Positions 38,240 through 47,711 of a DNA stretch of 64,000 bases are shown here, piece after piece. A model generated the notes under the pieces. The model saw only the letters and a program-made list of their open reading frames with translations. It was not told where the DNA came from and ran no database searches. Numbering within the stretch: position 1 is the first letter of the stretch; each line of letters starts with the position of its first letter. A program made the translations under genes and the position numbers. This DNA comes from Pantoea eucalypti (GTDB lineage: Bacteria > Pseudomonadota > Gammaproteobacteria > Enterobacterales > Enterobacteriaceae): contig NZ_CP045720.1 of NCBI RefSeq assembly GCF_009646115.1, positions 1,240,001 to 1,304,000 on the forward strand, written 5' to 3'.

Positions 38240-38902
38240 ATGGAGTTTATCCATTTTCTGGTCGATTTTATTCTGCACATCGATGTGCATCTTGCTGAAC
38301 TGGTTGCACAGTACGGTATCTGGATTTACGCTATTTTGTTCCTGATTTTGTTCTGCGAAACCGGACTGGTGGTCACGCCATTCCTGCCGGGTGATTCGCT
38401 GCTGTTTGTGGCGGGCGCACTGGCCGCGCTGCCAGGTAACGATCTCAATGTGCACATTATGGTGGCATTGTTAGTGGTGGCGGCGGTTCTGGGCGATGCG
38501 GTGAACTACACCATTGGCCGCCTGTTTGGCGAACGGTTGTTCAGTAACCCGAACTCGAAGATTTTCCGTCGCAGCCATCTGGATAAAACCCATGCGTTTT
38601 ATGCCCGTCATGGCGGAAAAACCATTATCCTTGCGCGCTTTGTGCCCATCGTCCGGACGTTCGCGCCGTTTGTTGCGGGTATGGGCCATATGTCCTATCG
38701 CCACTTCGCACTGTTCAACGTGACGGGTGCGCTGCTATGGGTGCTGCTGTTCTCCTACGCCGGCTACCTGTTTGGCGATCTGCCGGTGGTGCAGGAAAAC
38801 CTGAAGCTGCTGATTGTCGGCATTATCCTGGTGTCGATTCTGCCGGGTGTGATTGAAGTCTGGCGTCATCGCCGTCAGGCTAAGCAGCAGAAGCTGCCAT
38901 AA
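38240..38902 (+). CDS. dedA: DedA family inner membrane protein
   Basis: The 220-residue protein (E. coli 219) carries the DedA/SNARE-associated motifs [31 protein letters not shown] and [19 protein letters not shown], with the conserved E ([11 protein letters not shown]) and R residues of this superfamily. DedA proteins support undecaprenyl phosphate or phospholipid recycling and membrane potential. I chose ATG at 38240 after AAAGGG; an upstream in-frame ATG at 38165 lies in truA. Confidence 0.95.
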   Translation: MEFIHFLVDFILHIDVHLAELVAQYGIWIYAILFLILFCETGLVVTPFLPGDSLLFVAGALAALPGNDLNVHIMVALLVVAAVLGDAVNYTIGRLFGERLFSNPNSKIFRRSHLDKTHAFYARHGGKTIILARFVPIVRTFAPFVAGMGHMSYRHFALFNVTGALLWVLLFSYAGYLFGDLPVVQENLKLLIVGIILVSILPGVIEVWRHRRQAKQQKLP

Positions 38903-39046
38903 GGCTTCGCTCAGGGGTAAGACCAGATTTTTATCCACAGTCTGAACAGGTTGTGGTTTAATGAGCGACATTTACCGTCTGCTGAAGCGGTTTTCAGCAG
39001 TATCAAGACGACTGGACCAGGTCAGTTTTAAACAGAAAGGTCATCA

Positions 39047-39961
39047 ATGAGCTGGATTGAACGCATTCTTAATAAAAGCACCGGAACGCCTGTGCGCAAA
39101 GCCAGTATCCCGGAAGGGGTCTGGACCAAGTGTGACAGCTGTGGTCAGGTTCTCTACCGCGCCGAGCTGGAGCGTAATCTTGAGGTCTGCCCGAAGTGTG
39201 ACCATCACATGCGTATGCATGCCCGTGAGCGCCTCGGCAGTGTCCTCGATCAGGGCACTATGGTTGAGCTGGGCAGTGAACTTGAACCTAAAGATCTGCT
39301 CAAGTTCCGTGACTCCAAAAAGTATAAAGACCGTCTGGTAGCGGCCCAGAAAGACACCGGCGAGAAAGATGCGCTGGTTGTCATGAAAGGTCAGCTGCAC
39401 GGCATGCCGGTTGTTGCGGCAGCCTTTGAATTTGCCTTTATGGGCGGTTCAATGGGTTCTGTGGTTGGTGCGCGCTTTGTGCGTGCGGTTGAGCAGGCGT
39501 TAGAAGATAACTGTCCGCTGATCTGCTTCTCCGCCAGTGGTGGTGCCCGTATGCAGGAAGCGCTGCAGTCGCTGATGCAGATGGCGAAAACCAGTGCGGC
39601 ACTGGCCAAAATGCGCGAGCGCGGTCTGCCATATATTTCTGTGCTGACTGACCCGACGATGGGTGGCGTTTCGGCCAGTTTTGCGATGCTGGGTGACCTC
39701 AATATCGCGGAACCTAAAGCGCTGATCGGCTTTGCCGGTCCACGCGTGATCGAACAGACCGTGCGCGAAAAACTGCCGCCAGGCTTCCAGCGCAGTGAGT
39801 TCCTGATTGAGAAGGGCGCGATCGATATGATCATTCGTCGTCCGGAAATGCGTTACAAACTGGCAAGCCTGCTGGCAAAAATGATGAACCTGCCAGCACC
39901 GCTGCATGACGGTGAACAGTCCGCTCCTGCGACGACTGAATCGGAAAGCAACGAGGCCTGA
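39047..39961 (+). CDS. accD: Acetyl-CoA carboxylase carboxyltransferase subunit beta AccD
   Basis: AccD, with AccA, transfers CO2 from carboxybiotin to acetyl-CoA to make malonyl-CoA. The 304-residue protein equals the E. coli length. It has an N-terminal zinc ribbon with Cys29, 32, 48 and 51 (KCDSCG and VCPKCDHH), and crotonase-like blocks [19 protein letters not shown] and [27 protein letters not shown] precedes the start. The 144-bp gap after dedA holds its promoter. Confidence 0.97.
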   Translation: MSWIERILNKSTGTPVRKASIPEGVWTKCDSCGQVLYRAELERNLEVCPKCDHHMRMHARERLGSVLDQGTMVELGSELEPKDLLKFRDSKKYKDRLVAAQKDTGEKDALVVMKGQLHGMPVVAAAFEFAFMGGSMGSVVGARFVRAVEQALEDNCPLICFSASGGARMQEALQSLMQMAKTSAALAKMRERGLPYISVLTDPTMGGVSASFAMLGDLNIAEPKALIGFAGPRVIEQTVREKLPPGFQRSEFLIEKGAIDMIIRRPEMRYKLASLLAKMMNLPAPLHDGEQSAPATTESESNEA

Positions 39962-39971
39962 CAGGAGATAG

Positions 39972-39994
39972 AGAGGTGCGTCCAAAGCACCTCT
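39972..39994 (+). other. Hairpin between accD and folC
   Basis: AGAGGTGC (39972-39979) and GCACCTCT (39987-39994) are perfect 8-bp inverted repeats with a 7-base loop, 11 bases after the accD stop. There is no T-run after it, so it is more likely an mRNA-stabilising or processing stem than a terminator. Confidence 0.5.
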
Positions 39995-40055
39995 TACCAA
40001 TGCACCGTATACCGCAGCACCAGTCTGCCAGGTATAAATAAGCAAAACGGGACAT

Positions 40056-41324
40056 ATGGACAATCTTCACCTTCCTCAAGCCACGTCGCCTTTGGCCACG
40101 TGGCTTTATTATCTTGAGCACCTGCATACTCAGGCCATCGAACTGGGTCTGGACCGTATTCGTCAGGTAGCACTTCGTCTCGACCTGCTGAAACCCGCTC
40201 CCTTTGTCTTTACCGTAGCCGGCACTAATGGCAAAGGCACGACCTGTCGGACCCTGGAAACGCTGCTGATTGCCGCGGGCTACCGCGTTGGCGTCTACAG
40301 CTCGCCACATCTGGTGCGCTACACCGAGCGTGTTCGGGTCCAGGGAGAGGAGCTGAGTGAAGCGCAGCACTGCGCCAGCTTTGCGGAGATTGAAGCCGGA
40401 CGTGCGGATATCTCCCTGACCTATTTCGAATTTGGCACGCTCTCTGCGCTCAATCTGTTCCGCCAGGCGCAGCTGGATGTGGTGATTCTCGAAGTCGGCC
40501 TCGGCGGAAGGCTGGATGCCACCAACATCGTGGATGCCGATGTCGCCGTAGTCACCAGCATTGCACTGGATCATACTGACTGGCTTGGGCCGGATCGCGA
40601 AAGTATCGGGCGTGAGAAAGCGGGTGTGTTCCGGGCGGGGAAACCGGCAGTCGTCGGTGAACCCGATATGCCACACAGCATCGCGGTGGTCGCGCAGGAA
40701 AAAGGTGCTGAGCTGTTACAGCGCAACCGTGACTGGTCATGGCAAGCCCAGGCCGAAAGCTGGTCGCTGCGTGATGCGCTGGGGGAGCTGAACGATCTGC
40801 CACTGCCCCAGGTGCCGTTACCTAACGCGGCGACGGCACTGGTGGCGCTGCGTGTCTCAGGGCTTGAGGTCAGTGAGGCGCAGATTCGCGCCAGCCTGCC
40901 GCTGGCGGTGCTGCCAGGGCGTTTTCAGACGATTAGTGAATCACCGCGCGTGATTCTGGATGTCGCCCATAATCCGCACGCAGCGTCGTATCTGGCGTCA
41001 CAGCTGGCGACGCTGCCGAAACGCGGCAAAGTGCATGCCGTCGTGGGCATGCTGCATGATAAAGATATTGCCGGTACGCTGACGGCGCTGGCACCCATGG
41101 TCGATGCCTGGTACTGCGCACCGCTTGACGGTCCGCGCGGTGCCAGTGCTGAGCAACTGCTGGATTGCCTCTCGCAGGGCGAAGCCTTTAGCTCGGTTGA
41201 GCTCGCCTGGCAGCAGGCACGCCAGCGGGCAGCGCCGCAGGACACTGTGCTGGTCTGTGGTTCATTCCACACCGTTGCACAGGTCATGGAATCGATTGAA
41301 ACGGAGAAAGGACGTGGCAAGTAA
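40056..41324 (+). CDS. folC: Bifunctional dihydrofolate synthase / folylpolyglutamate synthase FolC
   Basis: FolC makes dihydrofolate from dihydropteroate and glutamate and later adds further glutamates. The 422-residue protein (E. coli 422) has the Mur-ligase ATP loop VAGTNGKGTTCRTLE (about 54-68), the segment EVGLGGRLDATNIVD, and HDKDIAGTL near the C-terminal domain. It is followed by dedD, whose GTG start lies inside the last codons of folC. Confidence 0.96.
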   Translation: MDNLHLPQATSPLATWLYYLEHLHTQAIELGLDRIRQVALRLDLLKPAPFVFTVAGTNGKGTTCRTLETLLIAAGYRVGVYSSPHLVRYTERVRVQGEELSEAQHCASFAEIEAGRADISLTYFEFGTLSALNLFRQAQLDVVILEVGLGGRLDATNIVDADVAVVTSIALDHTDWLGPDRESIGREKAGVFRAGKPAVVGEPDMPHSIAVVAQEKGAELLQRNRDWSWQAQAESWSLRDALGELNDLPLPQVPLPNAATALVALRVSGLEVSEAQIRASLPLAVLPGRFQTISESPRVILDVAHNPHAASYLASQLATLPKRGKVHAVVGMLHDKDIAGTLTALAPMVDAWYCAPLDGPRGASAEQLLDCLSQGEAFSSVELAWQQARQRAAPQDTVLVCGSFHTVAQVMESIETEKGRGK

Positions 41325-42096
41325 GTTTCAAAACCGTTTAGTCGGCACCGTTATTCTGGTCGCCGTTGGCGTGATTGTGCTGCCAGGGCTGCTGGATGGT
41401 CAGAAAAAGCATTACAAAGAGGAGTTTGCCGCCATTCCGCTGGTGCCGAAACCTGACGATCAGCAGGACAGTGAAATGGTGCCACCGGTTACCCAGTCGC
41501 TGCCATCCCAGCCACCTGAAGGCGCGGGCAATGCGGTCAACAGCAGTAATGGTAATAGCAAAAGCAGCGTCACGGCAGAGCAGGGGCGTGCCGAGCCGGA
41601 TGATGATACCGAACCGACTGTGGTTTCGCCGCCGCCGGTTCATCAGTCTGTGCCTGCACAGACGGTGACCAAACCGAAAGTGGCAGAGCAGCAGAAAACT
41701 AAAGTCACTGAGCAGCCTAAGCAGAAACCGGTCGAACAGCAGAAGCCTAAAGCGGTGGAGCAGACGAAGCCGAAGCCGGAAGAACCGCCTAAAGCGGTCG
41801 AACAGCCGAAGCAGGAAGCGGCGCCAAAAGCAGCAGAGACGACCGCACCGGCAGGGCAGGCTTATGTGGTGCAGTTAGGTGCGCTGAAAAACGCCAGCAA
41901 AGTGAATGAGATTGTCGCGCAGTTGCGGCTGTCGGGCTATCGCGCCTTTACTGTGCCTTCAACGCCCGTTCAGGGTCAGATTACCCGCATTTACGTCGGG
42001 CCGGATGCCTCGAAAGCCAAAATGCAGAGTGCCGTTGGCGAGCTGAAAAGCATCTCAGGGTTGGGCGGTGTTGTGAAACCGTACAGCGCCCGCTAA
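41314..42096 (+). CDS. dedD: SPOR-domain cell division protein DedD
   Basis: DedD is a bitopic septal protein that binds denuded glycan strands through its SPOR domain and helps constriction. The 260-residue product starts at GTG 41314 (MASKFQNRLVGTVILVAVG), inside folC. It has one membrane segment (about 9-27), a long Pro/Lys/Glu/Gln-rich linker with KPKxVEQ-type repeats (about 110-180) and a C-terminal SPOR domain (AYVVQLGALKNASKVNEIV). Its linker is longer than in E. coli DedD (220 residues). Confidence 0.94.
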   Translation: MASKFQNRLVGTVILVAVGVIVLPGLLDGQKKHYKEEFAAIPLVPKPDDQQDSEMVPPVTQSLPSQPPEGAGNAVNSSNGNSKSSVTAEQGRAEPDDDTEPTVVSPPPVHQSVPAQTVTKPKVAEQQKTKVTEQPKQKPVEQQKPKAVEQTKPKPEEPPKAVEQPKQEAAPKAAETTAPAGQAYVVQLGALKNASKVNEIVAQLRLSGYRAFTVPSTPVQGQITRIYVGPDASKAKMQSAVGELKSISGLGGVVKPYSAR

Positions 42097-42108
42097 ACCG
42101 GCGATTGG

Positions 42109-42142
42109 CGCTGCCGATAGCAGTAACAGGCAGCGTCTTTTT
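42109..42142 (+). terminator. dedD terminator
   Basis: CGCTGCC (42109-42115) and GGCAGCG (42129-42135) form a stem with a 13-base loop, followed by TCTTTTT. It lies 12 bases past the dedD stop. Confidence 0.75.
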
Positions 42143-42281
42143 CCCGGCGTACAGCGTGCTCAGGTCGCGCGGTACGCCTGAAATAGTGAATATTTTCAAC
42201 GGCCTTTCCGGCTGAGAATCACCCAGGCGATTGCGTTTTTTTTCATCGCCTTTTTTATGGATGCAGAAAAAGAAAACCGCT

Positions 42282-42297
42282 ACGCAAACGTTTTCTT
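42282..42297. promoter_or_regulatory. PurR operator upstream of cvpA-purF
   Basis: ACGCAAACGTTTTCTT matches the PurR consensus ACGCAAACGTTTTCNT at nearly every base. It lies 65-80 bp before cvpA and overlaps the probable promoter (TTAGAAT at 42304-42310 as -10). Purine-bound PurR should repress the operon. Confidence 0.93.
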
Positions 42298-42361
42298 TTT
42301 CTGTTAGAATGCGCCCCGAACTGGATGCAGGGGTGCAATTGCACTGGCGCTGGAAGAGTTC

Positions 42362-42847
42362 ATGATCTGGATTGATTACGTCATTATTGCGGTAGTTGGT
42401 TTTTCGGCTCTGGTCAGCCTCGTCCGTGGGTTTGTCCGGGAAGCCTTATCTCTTGTTACCTGGGGATGCGCGTTTTTTGTCGCCAGTCATTACTACGCCT
42501 ACCTTGCAGTCTGGTTTACAGGTTTTGACGACGAACTGGTTCGTAACGGTATCGCCATTGGTGTGCTGTTTGTGGCTACCCTGATTGTAGGGGCCATTGT
42601 GAACTATGTTATCGGCACGCTGGTGGAGAAAACCGGCCTGTCGGGAACCGACCGGGTGTTGGGCGTCTGTTTCGGGGCGTTGCGTGGTGTGCTGATCGTA
42701 GCCGCTTTGCTGTTCTTCCTTGATACATTCACTGGCTTTTCTAAAAGTCCAGACTGGCAACAGTCTCAACTCATTCCCGAGTTCAGTTATATCATCAGGT
42801 GGTTTTTTGATTACCTGAAAAGCACGTCGAGTTTTTTACCCCGGTGA
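42362..42847 (+). CDS. cvpA: Colicin V production family membrane protein CvpA
   Basis: The 161-residue protein (E. coli 162) has four membrane segments and the family starts [20 protein letters not shown] and [15 protein letters not shown]. CvpA was named for a need in colicin V export and has been linked to envelope integrity; its molecular activity is unknown. It shares the PurR-controlled promoter with purF, 37 bases downstream. Confidence 0.95.
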   Translation: MIWIDYVIIAVVGFSALVSLVRGFVREALSLVTWGCAFFVASHYYAYLAVWFTGFDDELVRNGIAIGVLFVATLIVGAIVNYVIGTLVEKTGLSGTDRVLGVCFGALRGVLIVAALLFFLDTFTGFSKSPDWQQSQLIPEFSYIIRWFFDYLKSTSSFLPR

Positions 42848-42884
42848 TGTGACCGGGAGTGCGGCTAAATGAGGAAATGACAAC

Positions 42885-44402
42885 ATGTGCGGTATTGTCG
42901 GTATCACCGGTTTCATGCCGGTCAACCAGTCGATCTATGACGCGTTAACGGTGCTCCAGCACCGCGGGCAGGATGCCGCAGGCATTTGTACGATTGATGC
43001 GCTGAAATGTTTTCGCCTGCGAAAGGCAAATGGCCTGGTCAGCGACGTTTTCGAAGCACGCCACATGCAGCGTCTGCAGGGCAATATGGGGATTGGCCAC
43101 GCGCGTTATCCCACTGCGGGAAGCTCCAGTGCCTCTGAAGCGCAGCCATTCTATGTAAACTCCCCATACGGCATCACCCTGGCGCATAACGGTAACCTGA
43201 CCAACGCCCACGTGCTGCGCAAGCACCTGTTTGAAAAGGGCCGCCGTCACGTTAATACCACCTCAGATTCTGAAATCCTGCTGAATATCTTTGCGCAGGA
43301 GTTAGATCGTTTTCAAAATGATCCGCTGGAAGCCGACAACATTTTTGCCGCGGTGGCTGCCGTACATCAGCAGGTGCGTGGCGCCTACGCGGTTGTCTCG
43401 ATGATTATCGGCCACGGCATGGTTGCTTTCCGTGACCCTAATGGCATCCGTCCGCTGGTGCTGGGCAAGCGCGTTATCGCTGATGGTCGCACCGAATACA
43501 TGGTCGCCTCCGAGAGCGTCGCGCTGGATACGCTGGGCTTTGAGTTCATCCGTGACGTCGCACCGGGTGAAGCCGTCTATGTCACTGAAGCGGGCCAGCT
43601 CTCTACCCGCCAGTGTGCTGAAAACCCGAAAAGCAATCCGTGCCTGTTCGAATATGTCTATTTTGCCCGTCCGGACTCTTTCCTGGATAAAATCTCCGTC
43701 TACAGCGCCCGTGTCCGCATGGGCACCAAGCTGGGCGAGAAAATTGCCCGCGAGTGGGAAGATCTGGATATCGACGTGGTGATTCCTATTCCGGAAACCT
43801 CTACCGATATTGCGCTGGAAATTGCCCGTATTCTCGACAAGCCTTATCGTCAGGGCTTCGTGAAAAACCGTTACGTTGGCCGTACTTTTATCATGCCGGG
43901 CCAGCAGTTACGTCGCAGCGCGGTTCGCCGCAAGCTCAACGCTAACCGTGCCGAATTCCGTGATAAAAATGTCCTGCTGGTGGATGACTCTATCGTGCGC
44001 GGCACCACCTCAGAGCAGATCATTGAGATGGCGCGTGAAGCCGGCGCTAAACGCGTTTATCTGGCGTCTGCTGCACCGGAAATTCGTTTCCCGAACGTCT
44101 ACGGCATTGATATGCCGAGCGCCACGGAACTGATTGCGCATGGCCGCGAAGTGGAAGAGATTCGCCAGCTGATTAAAGCCGATGCGCTGATTTTCCAGGA
44201 CCTGGACGATTTGATTGAAGCGGTGCGTGAAGAGAACCCGGACATCGCCCAGTTTGAATGCTCGGTGTTCAACGGTATCTACGTGACGAAAGATGTCGAT
44301 CAGCAGTATCTGGAGTATCTGGAATCGCTGCGCAACGATGACGCCAAAGCGCTTCAACGCCAGAACGAAGTCGAAAACCTCGAGCTGCACAACGAGGGCT
44401 GA
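42885..44402 (+). CDS. purF: Amidophosphoribosyltransferase PurF
   Basis: PurF makes 5-phosphoribosylamine from PRPP and glutamine, the first step of purine synthesis. The 505-residue protein (E. coli 505) begins MCGIVGITG, where Cys2 becomes the N-terminal nucleophile after Met removal. It carries the glutaminase residues [11 protein letters not shown] and the PRPP loop [17 protein letters not shown]. It is the second gene of the cvpA operon and is followed by a strong terminator. Confidence 0.98.
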   Translation: MCGIVGITGFMPVNQSIYDALTVLQHRGQDAAGICTIDALKCFRLRKANGLVSDVFEARHMQRLQGNMGIGHARYPTAGSSSASEAQPFYVNSPYGITLAHNGNLTNAHVLRKHLFEKGRRHVNTTSDSEILLNIFAQELDRFQNDPLEADNIFAAVAAVHQQVRGAYAVVSMIIGHGMVAFRDPNGIRPLVLGKRVIADGRTEYMVASESVALDTLGFEFIRDVAPGEAVYVTEAGQLSTRQCAENPKSNPCLFEYVYFARPDSFLDKISVYSARVRMGTKLGEKIAREWEDLDIDVVIPIPETSTDIALEIARILDKPYRQGFVKNRYVGRTFIMPGQQLRRSAVRRKLNANRAEFRDKNVLLVDDSIVRGTTSEQIIEMAREAGAKRVYLASAAPEIRFPNVYGIDMPSATELIAHGREVEEIRQLIKADALIFQDLDDLIEAVREENPDIAQFECSVFNGIYVTKDVDQQYLEYLESLRNDDAKALQRQNEVENLELHNEG

Positions 44403-44429
44403 TATGCTCAGCGGGTGGTCAACATAAAG

Positions 44430-44462
44430 CAGGGCGGGAGCAATCCCGCCCTGTTTGTTTTC
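44430..44462 (+). terminator. purF terminator
   Basis: CAGGGCGGGA and TCCCGCCCTG form a 10-bp stem with loop GCAA, followed by TTTGTTTTC. It starts 27 bases past the purF stop. Confidence 0.92.
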
Positions 44463-44514
44463 AGAAACCTGCTGGCCGCGTATGATAGTGCATTGGCTGA
44501 CATAAGGTTGGAAT

Positions 44515-45084
44515 ATGAAACGACTCATCATTGGCATCTCCGGCGCAAGCGGGGTGATCTATGGCGTGCGCATGCTGCAGGTGTTGCAGCAGGTGGAAGA
44601 AGTAGAAACGCATCTGGTCATGAGCCAGGCGGCGCGTCAGACGCTGGGGCTGGAGAGCGACTATTCGCTGCGTGACGTGCAGGCGCTGGCCGATGTGGTG
44701 CATGACGTGCGCGATATTGCAGCAAATATCTCGTCGGGGTCGTTTAAAACCCTGGGCATGGCGATTTTACCTTGCTCAATGAAAACGCTTTCAGGCATCG
44801 TCCACAGTTACACTGACTCCCTGCTGACCCGTGCGGCTGACGTCATATTAAAAGAGCAGCGTAAGCTGGTATTGTGCGTACGTGAAACGCCATTGCACGT
44901 TGGACACCTGCGCATGATGACCACCGCCGCCGAGCTGGGCGCCATAATAATGCCACCAGTGCCGGCTTTTTATCATCGGCCTGAAACCATCGATCAGCTG
45001 ATTGACCAGACCGTCAACCGGGTTATTGATCAATTCGATATCGAATTACCGGAAGATCTTTTCGCGCGCTGGCAGGGTGCATAA
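44515..45084 (+). CDS. ubiX: Flavin prenyltransferase UbiX
   Basis: UbiX makes the prenylated FMN cofactor used by the UbiD decarboxylase in ubiquinone synthesis. The 189-residue protein (E. coli 189) shows the flavin-binding IIGISGASGVIYGVRML, the segment AILPCSMKTLSGI and the C-terminal VPAFYHRPETIDQLIDQTV. AAGGTTGGAAT precedes the start. It is transcribed alone between the purF terminator and the argT/hisJ promoter. Confidence 0.97.
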   Translation: MKRLIIGISGASGVIYGVRMLQVLQQVEEVETHLVMSQAARQTLGLESDYSLRDVQALADVVHDVRDIAANISSGSFKTLGMAILPCSMKTLSGIVHSYTDSLLTRAADVILKEQRKLVLCVRETPLHVGHLRMMTTAAELGAIIMPPVPAFYHRPETIDQLIDQTVNRVIDQFDIELPEDLFARWQGA

Positions 45085-45091
45085 AGTTCCG

Positions 45092-45113
45092 CTGGCGCAC
45101 TTATTTAGTGCAT
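45092..45113. promoter_or_regulatory. NtrC-like site 1 upstream of argT/hisJ
   Basis: GCGCAC and GTGCAT are separated by TTATTTA (45095-45113), a dyad resembling the NtrC consensus TGCACY-N5-GGTGCA with two imperfect bases. It lies about 165 bp upstream of the sigma-54 promoter. Confidence 0.45.
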
Positions 45114-45136
45114 AAGCGCGCCTCGGATCACTCTTC

Positions 45137-45151
45137 GTGCATTTGATGCAC
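45137..45151. promoter_or_regulatory. NtrC-like site 2 upstream of argT/hisJ
   Basis: GTGCATTTGATGCAC is a perfect 6-bp inverted repeat with a 3-base spacer and extends to GCACCA, close to the NtrC half-site GGTGCA. Its location about 120 bp upstream of the sigma-54 promoter fits an enhancer. Confidence 0.55.
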
Positions 45152-45264
45152 CAAAAGTTAACAACGTCGCTTTTTCTCTTTTACTTCACTGCTATATTCC
45201 CCCTACAAACACAGCGTTTTCGCCTGTCTGACATCACGCTAACTGCGTGGAAAACTTGCAGAAC

Positions 45265-45280
45265 TGGCATGAAACATGCA
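45265..45280 (+). promoter_or_regulatory. Sigma-54 promoter of argT/hisJ
   Basis: TGGCATGAAACATGCA has the GG-N10-GC spacing and sequence of a -24/-12 sigma-54 promoter. It lies 64 bp upstream of the start codon. Salmonella and E. coli argT have the same type of nitrogen-controlled promoter. Confidence 0.78.
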
Positions 45281-45343
45281 AATTAATTTGCGCAAACACA
45301 TCACAAACCACATAACAAAAAGCACTTCACTTGAGGGTAATCT

Positions 45344-46126
45344 ATGAAAAAGCGTGTTCTGGCTCTTTCCCTGATGCTGGGCTTATCCAGTGCTGCCAGC
45401 GTATTCGCGGCAGTGCCGGGTTCAATCCGTATCGGCACAGATCCAACTTACCCACCGTTTGAGTCGAAAGACGCGCAAGGCAAGTTAGTGGGCTTCGATA
45501 TCGACCTCGCTAACGAAATCTGTAAACGTATTCATACCCAATGCACCTACGTTGAAAGCGACTTCGATGCGCTGATCCCGTCGCTGAAAGCGAAAAAAAT
45601 TGATGCCATCATCTCCTCACTTTCCATCACAGCAAAACGTCAGGAAGAGATCGCCTTCTCGGATAAGCTTTACGCTGCTAATGCGCGTTTAGTCGCACCG
45701 AAAGGATCGAAAATTCAACCGACCATTGAGTCGCTGAAAGGCAAAAATATCGGTCTGCTGCAGGGCACAACCCAGGAAACCTATGCCAATCAGAACTGGC
45801 GGCCTAAAGGGGTTAACGTCACCCCTTATGCTAATCAGGATCTGGTTTATCAGGATCTGAATGCCGGTCGTATTGATGCGGCCTTCCAGGATGAAGTGCA
45901 GGCCAGCGAAGGTTTTCTGAAGCAGCCAGTCGGTAAAAACTACGCGTTTGCCGGTCCGGCCGTCAAAGATGACAAGATCTTTGGCGTCGGCACCGGTATG
46001 GGACTGCGTAAAGATGACAGCGAACTGAAAGCCGCCATCGACAAAGCCTTTGCTGACATGCGTAAAGATGGCACCTACGACAAGATTGCGAAGAAATACT
46101 TCGATTTCAATGTGTACGGCGACTAA
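45344..46126 (+). CDS. argT: Lysine/arginine/ornithine- or histidine-binding periplasmic protein (ArgT/HisJ)
   Basis: This periplasmic binding protein delivers basic amino acids or histidine to HisQMP. The 260-residue product has a 22-residue signal (ending VFAA) and conserved ligand residues in [15 protein letters not shown] and [16 protein letters not shown]. It mixes features of both E. coli paralogs: DFDALIPS and FDFNVYGD are ArgT-like, while [11 protein letters not shown] is HisJ-like. E. coli has both genes in tandem here; only one is present in this window. The symbol is therefore a choice, and hisJ is equally possible. GAGGGT precedes the start. Confidence 0.9.
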   Translation: MKKRVLALSLMLGLSSAASVFAAVPGSIRIGTDPTYPPFESKDAQGKLVGFDIDLANEICKRIHTQCTYVESDFDALIPSLKAKKIDAIISSLSITAKRQEEIAFSDKLYAANARLVAPKGSKIQPTIESLKGKNIGLLQGTTQETYANQNWRPKGVNVTPYANQDLVYQDLNAGRIDAAFQDEVQASEGFLKQPVGKNYAFAGPAVKDDKIFGVGTGMGLRKDDSELKAAIDKAFADMRKDGTYDKIAKKYFDFNVYGD

Positions 46127-46136
46127 CCATCCTGTC

Positions 46137-46244
46137 GCTTTACCTTCTGTTTCCGTTCTGCCGGGACTGAGCCGGTTCTGCCCGAGGCAGAAACCGGACC
46201 TGGCCCGGTGATGACGGAAAGCGTCTGAAACGGAGAGGTAAAGC
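46137..46244 (+). repeat. Long intercistronic hairpin between argT/hisJ and hisQ
   Basis: Nested inverted repeats fold 108 bases into one structure: GCTTTACC/GGTAAAGC (46137-46144 with 46237-46244), TTTCCGT/ACGGAAA, CCGGG/CCCGG, and the apical CCGGTTCTGCC/GGCAGAAACCGG (46172-46182 with 46186-46197). In Salmonella the equivalent hisJ-hisQ gap carries a REP element that protects the upstream mRNA. The likely role is to let the binding protein be made in excess over the permease. It could also be an inserted repeat. Confidence 0.7.
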
Positions 46245-46250
46245 TAAACT

Positions 46251-46272
46251 GCCCGTCTCGCTTGCGGGCAGC
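46251..46272 (+). other. Second hairpin before hisQ
   Basis: CTGCCCG and CGGGCAG flank a 9-base loop about 35 bases before the hisQ start. There is no T-run, so it is not a clear terminator; with the preceding structure it may tune hisQMP expression. Confidence 0.5.
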
Positions 46273-46304
46273 GTTTCGTTTACACCCCACGACAGGACCT
46301 TTCG

Positions 46305-46994
46305 ATGCTGTATGGCTATTCTGATGTAATTCTTCGGGGCACGCTGGTGACGCTGGAGCTGGCACTCACCTCTGTCGTACTGGCCGTGCTGCTGGGCCTG
46401 ATTGGCGCAGGCGCGAAACTGTCGCGCAGCCGGCCGCTGGCGATGATTTTTGAAGGCTACACCACGCTGATTCGTGGCGTGCCTGACCTCGTACTGATGC
46501 TGCTGATCTTCTACGGTCTGCAGATTGTCCTCAACCAGGTAACCGATGCGCTGGGTATGGCGCAGTTTGATATCGACCCGATGGTGGCCGGTATCATCAC
46601 GCTCGGCTTTATCTATGGTGCCTACTTCACCGAAACCTTCCGGGGTGCTTTTATGGCTGTGCCTCAGGGACAGATAGAGGCGGCTACTGCATTTGGTTTT
46701 ACCAGCGCGCAGGTGTTCCGCCGCATTCTGTTTCCGGCCATGATGCGCTATGCGTTGCCGGGCATCGGCAACAACTGGCAGGTGATTCTGAAAGCCACCG
46801 CGCTGGTCTCGCTGCTGGGGCTGGAAGATGTCGTGAAGGCAACGCAACTGGCGGGGAAAAGTACCTGGCAGCCGTTCTACTTCGCTATTGTAGCGGGTGT
46901 GATTTATCTGGTGTTCACCACGCTGTCGAATGGCGTGCTGTGGTGGCTGAACCGTCGCTATACGGTCGGTGTGAAGAGGGCGAGTTATGATTGA
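46305..46994 (+). CDS. hisQ: Histidine/basic amino acid ABC transporter permease HisQ
   Basis: HisQ and HisM form the membrane channel of the transporter. The 229-residue protein (E. coli 228) has five membrane segments and the EAA loop (IEAATAFGFTSAQVFRRILFPAM split across residues about 124-146), which contacts HisP. It overlaps hisM by 8 bases. ACAGGACC precedes the start. Confidence 0.96.
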   Translation: MLYGYSDVILRGTLVTLELALTSVVLAVLLGLIGAGAKLSRSRPLAMIFEGYTTLIRGVPDLVLMLLIFYGLQIVLNQVTDALGMAQFDIDPMVAGIITLGFIYGAYFTETFRGAFMAVPQGQIEAATAFGFTSAQVFRRILFPAMMRYALPGIGNNWQVILKATALVSLLGLEDVVKATQLAGKSTWQPFYFAIVAGVIYLVFTTLSNGVLWWLNRRYTVGVKRASYD

Positions 46995-47703
46995 GATTAT
47001 TCAGGAATACTGGAAATCGCTGCTCTGGACCGACGGTTATCGTTTTACCGGTGTGGCTATCACCCTTTGGCTGCTGATCCTTTCGGTGACCGTTGGTGGC
47101 TGTCTGGCCATCCTGCTGGCGATAGCGCGGGTTTCGCCTAACCGGTTTATCAGTTTTCCGGTCTGGCTCTTTACCTACGTGTTTCGCGGCACGCCGCTCT
47201 ATGTACAGCTGCTGGTGTTCTACTCCGGCATGTACACGCTGGAGATTGTGAAAGGCACTGAACTGCTGAACGCATTTTTCCGCAGTGGCCTGAACTGTAC
47301 GTTACTCGCCTTCACCCTGAATACCTGTGCTTACACCACAGAGATCTTTGCCGGTGCCATTCGCTCGGTGCCCCACGGCGAGATTGAGGCGGCGCGGGCG
47401 TATGGCTTCTCCACCTTTAAACTCTATCGCTGCATTATCCTGCCCTCGGCGCTGCGGACGGCACTGCCGGCCTACAGTAACGAAGTGATTCTGATGCTGC
47501 ACTCCACGGCGCTGGCTTTCACCGCCACGGTGCCGGATCTGCTGAAAATCGCGCGGGATATTAACTCGGCGACCTATCAGCCGTTTACCGCCTTTGGCAT
47601 TGCGGCTGTGTTATACCTGATTATCTCTTACGTGTTGATCAGCCTGTTCCGCCTGGCGGAACGCCGCTGGCTGGCCCACGTGAAACCCTCTTCATCGCAT
47701 TGA
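46987..47703 (+). CDS. hisM: Histidine/basic amino acid ABC transporter permease HisM
   Basis: HisM is the second permease subunit. The 238-residue protein (E. coli 238) has five membrane segments, [16 protein letters not shown] in the first half and the EAA loop [20 protein letters not shown]. Its start lies inside the end of hisQ, which indicates coupled translation, and hisP follows after 8 bases. Confidence 0.96.
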   Translation: MIEIIQEYWKSLLWTDGYRFTGVAITLWLLILSVTVGGCLAILLAIARVSPNRFISFPVWLFTYVFRGTPLYVQLLVFYSGMYTLEIVKGTELLNAFFRSGLNCTLLAFTLNTCAYTTEIFAGAIRSVPHGEIEAARAYGFSTFKLYRCIILPSALRTALPAYSNEVILMLHSTALAFTATVPDLLKIARDINSATYQPFTAFGIAAVLYLIISYVLISLFRLAERRWLAHVKPSSSH

Positions 47704-47711
47704 GTAGAACT

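Noticed and set aside
41620..41850. Short repeated units that could suggest a CRISPR-like array
   Set aside because: They are in-frame Pro/Lys/Glu/Gln codon repeats of the DedD linker, not spaced direct repeats with unique spacers. No CRISPR array is seen anywhere in the window.
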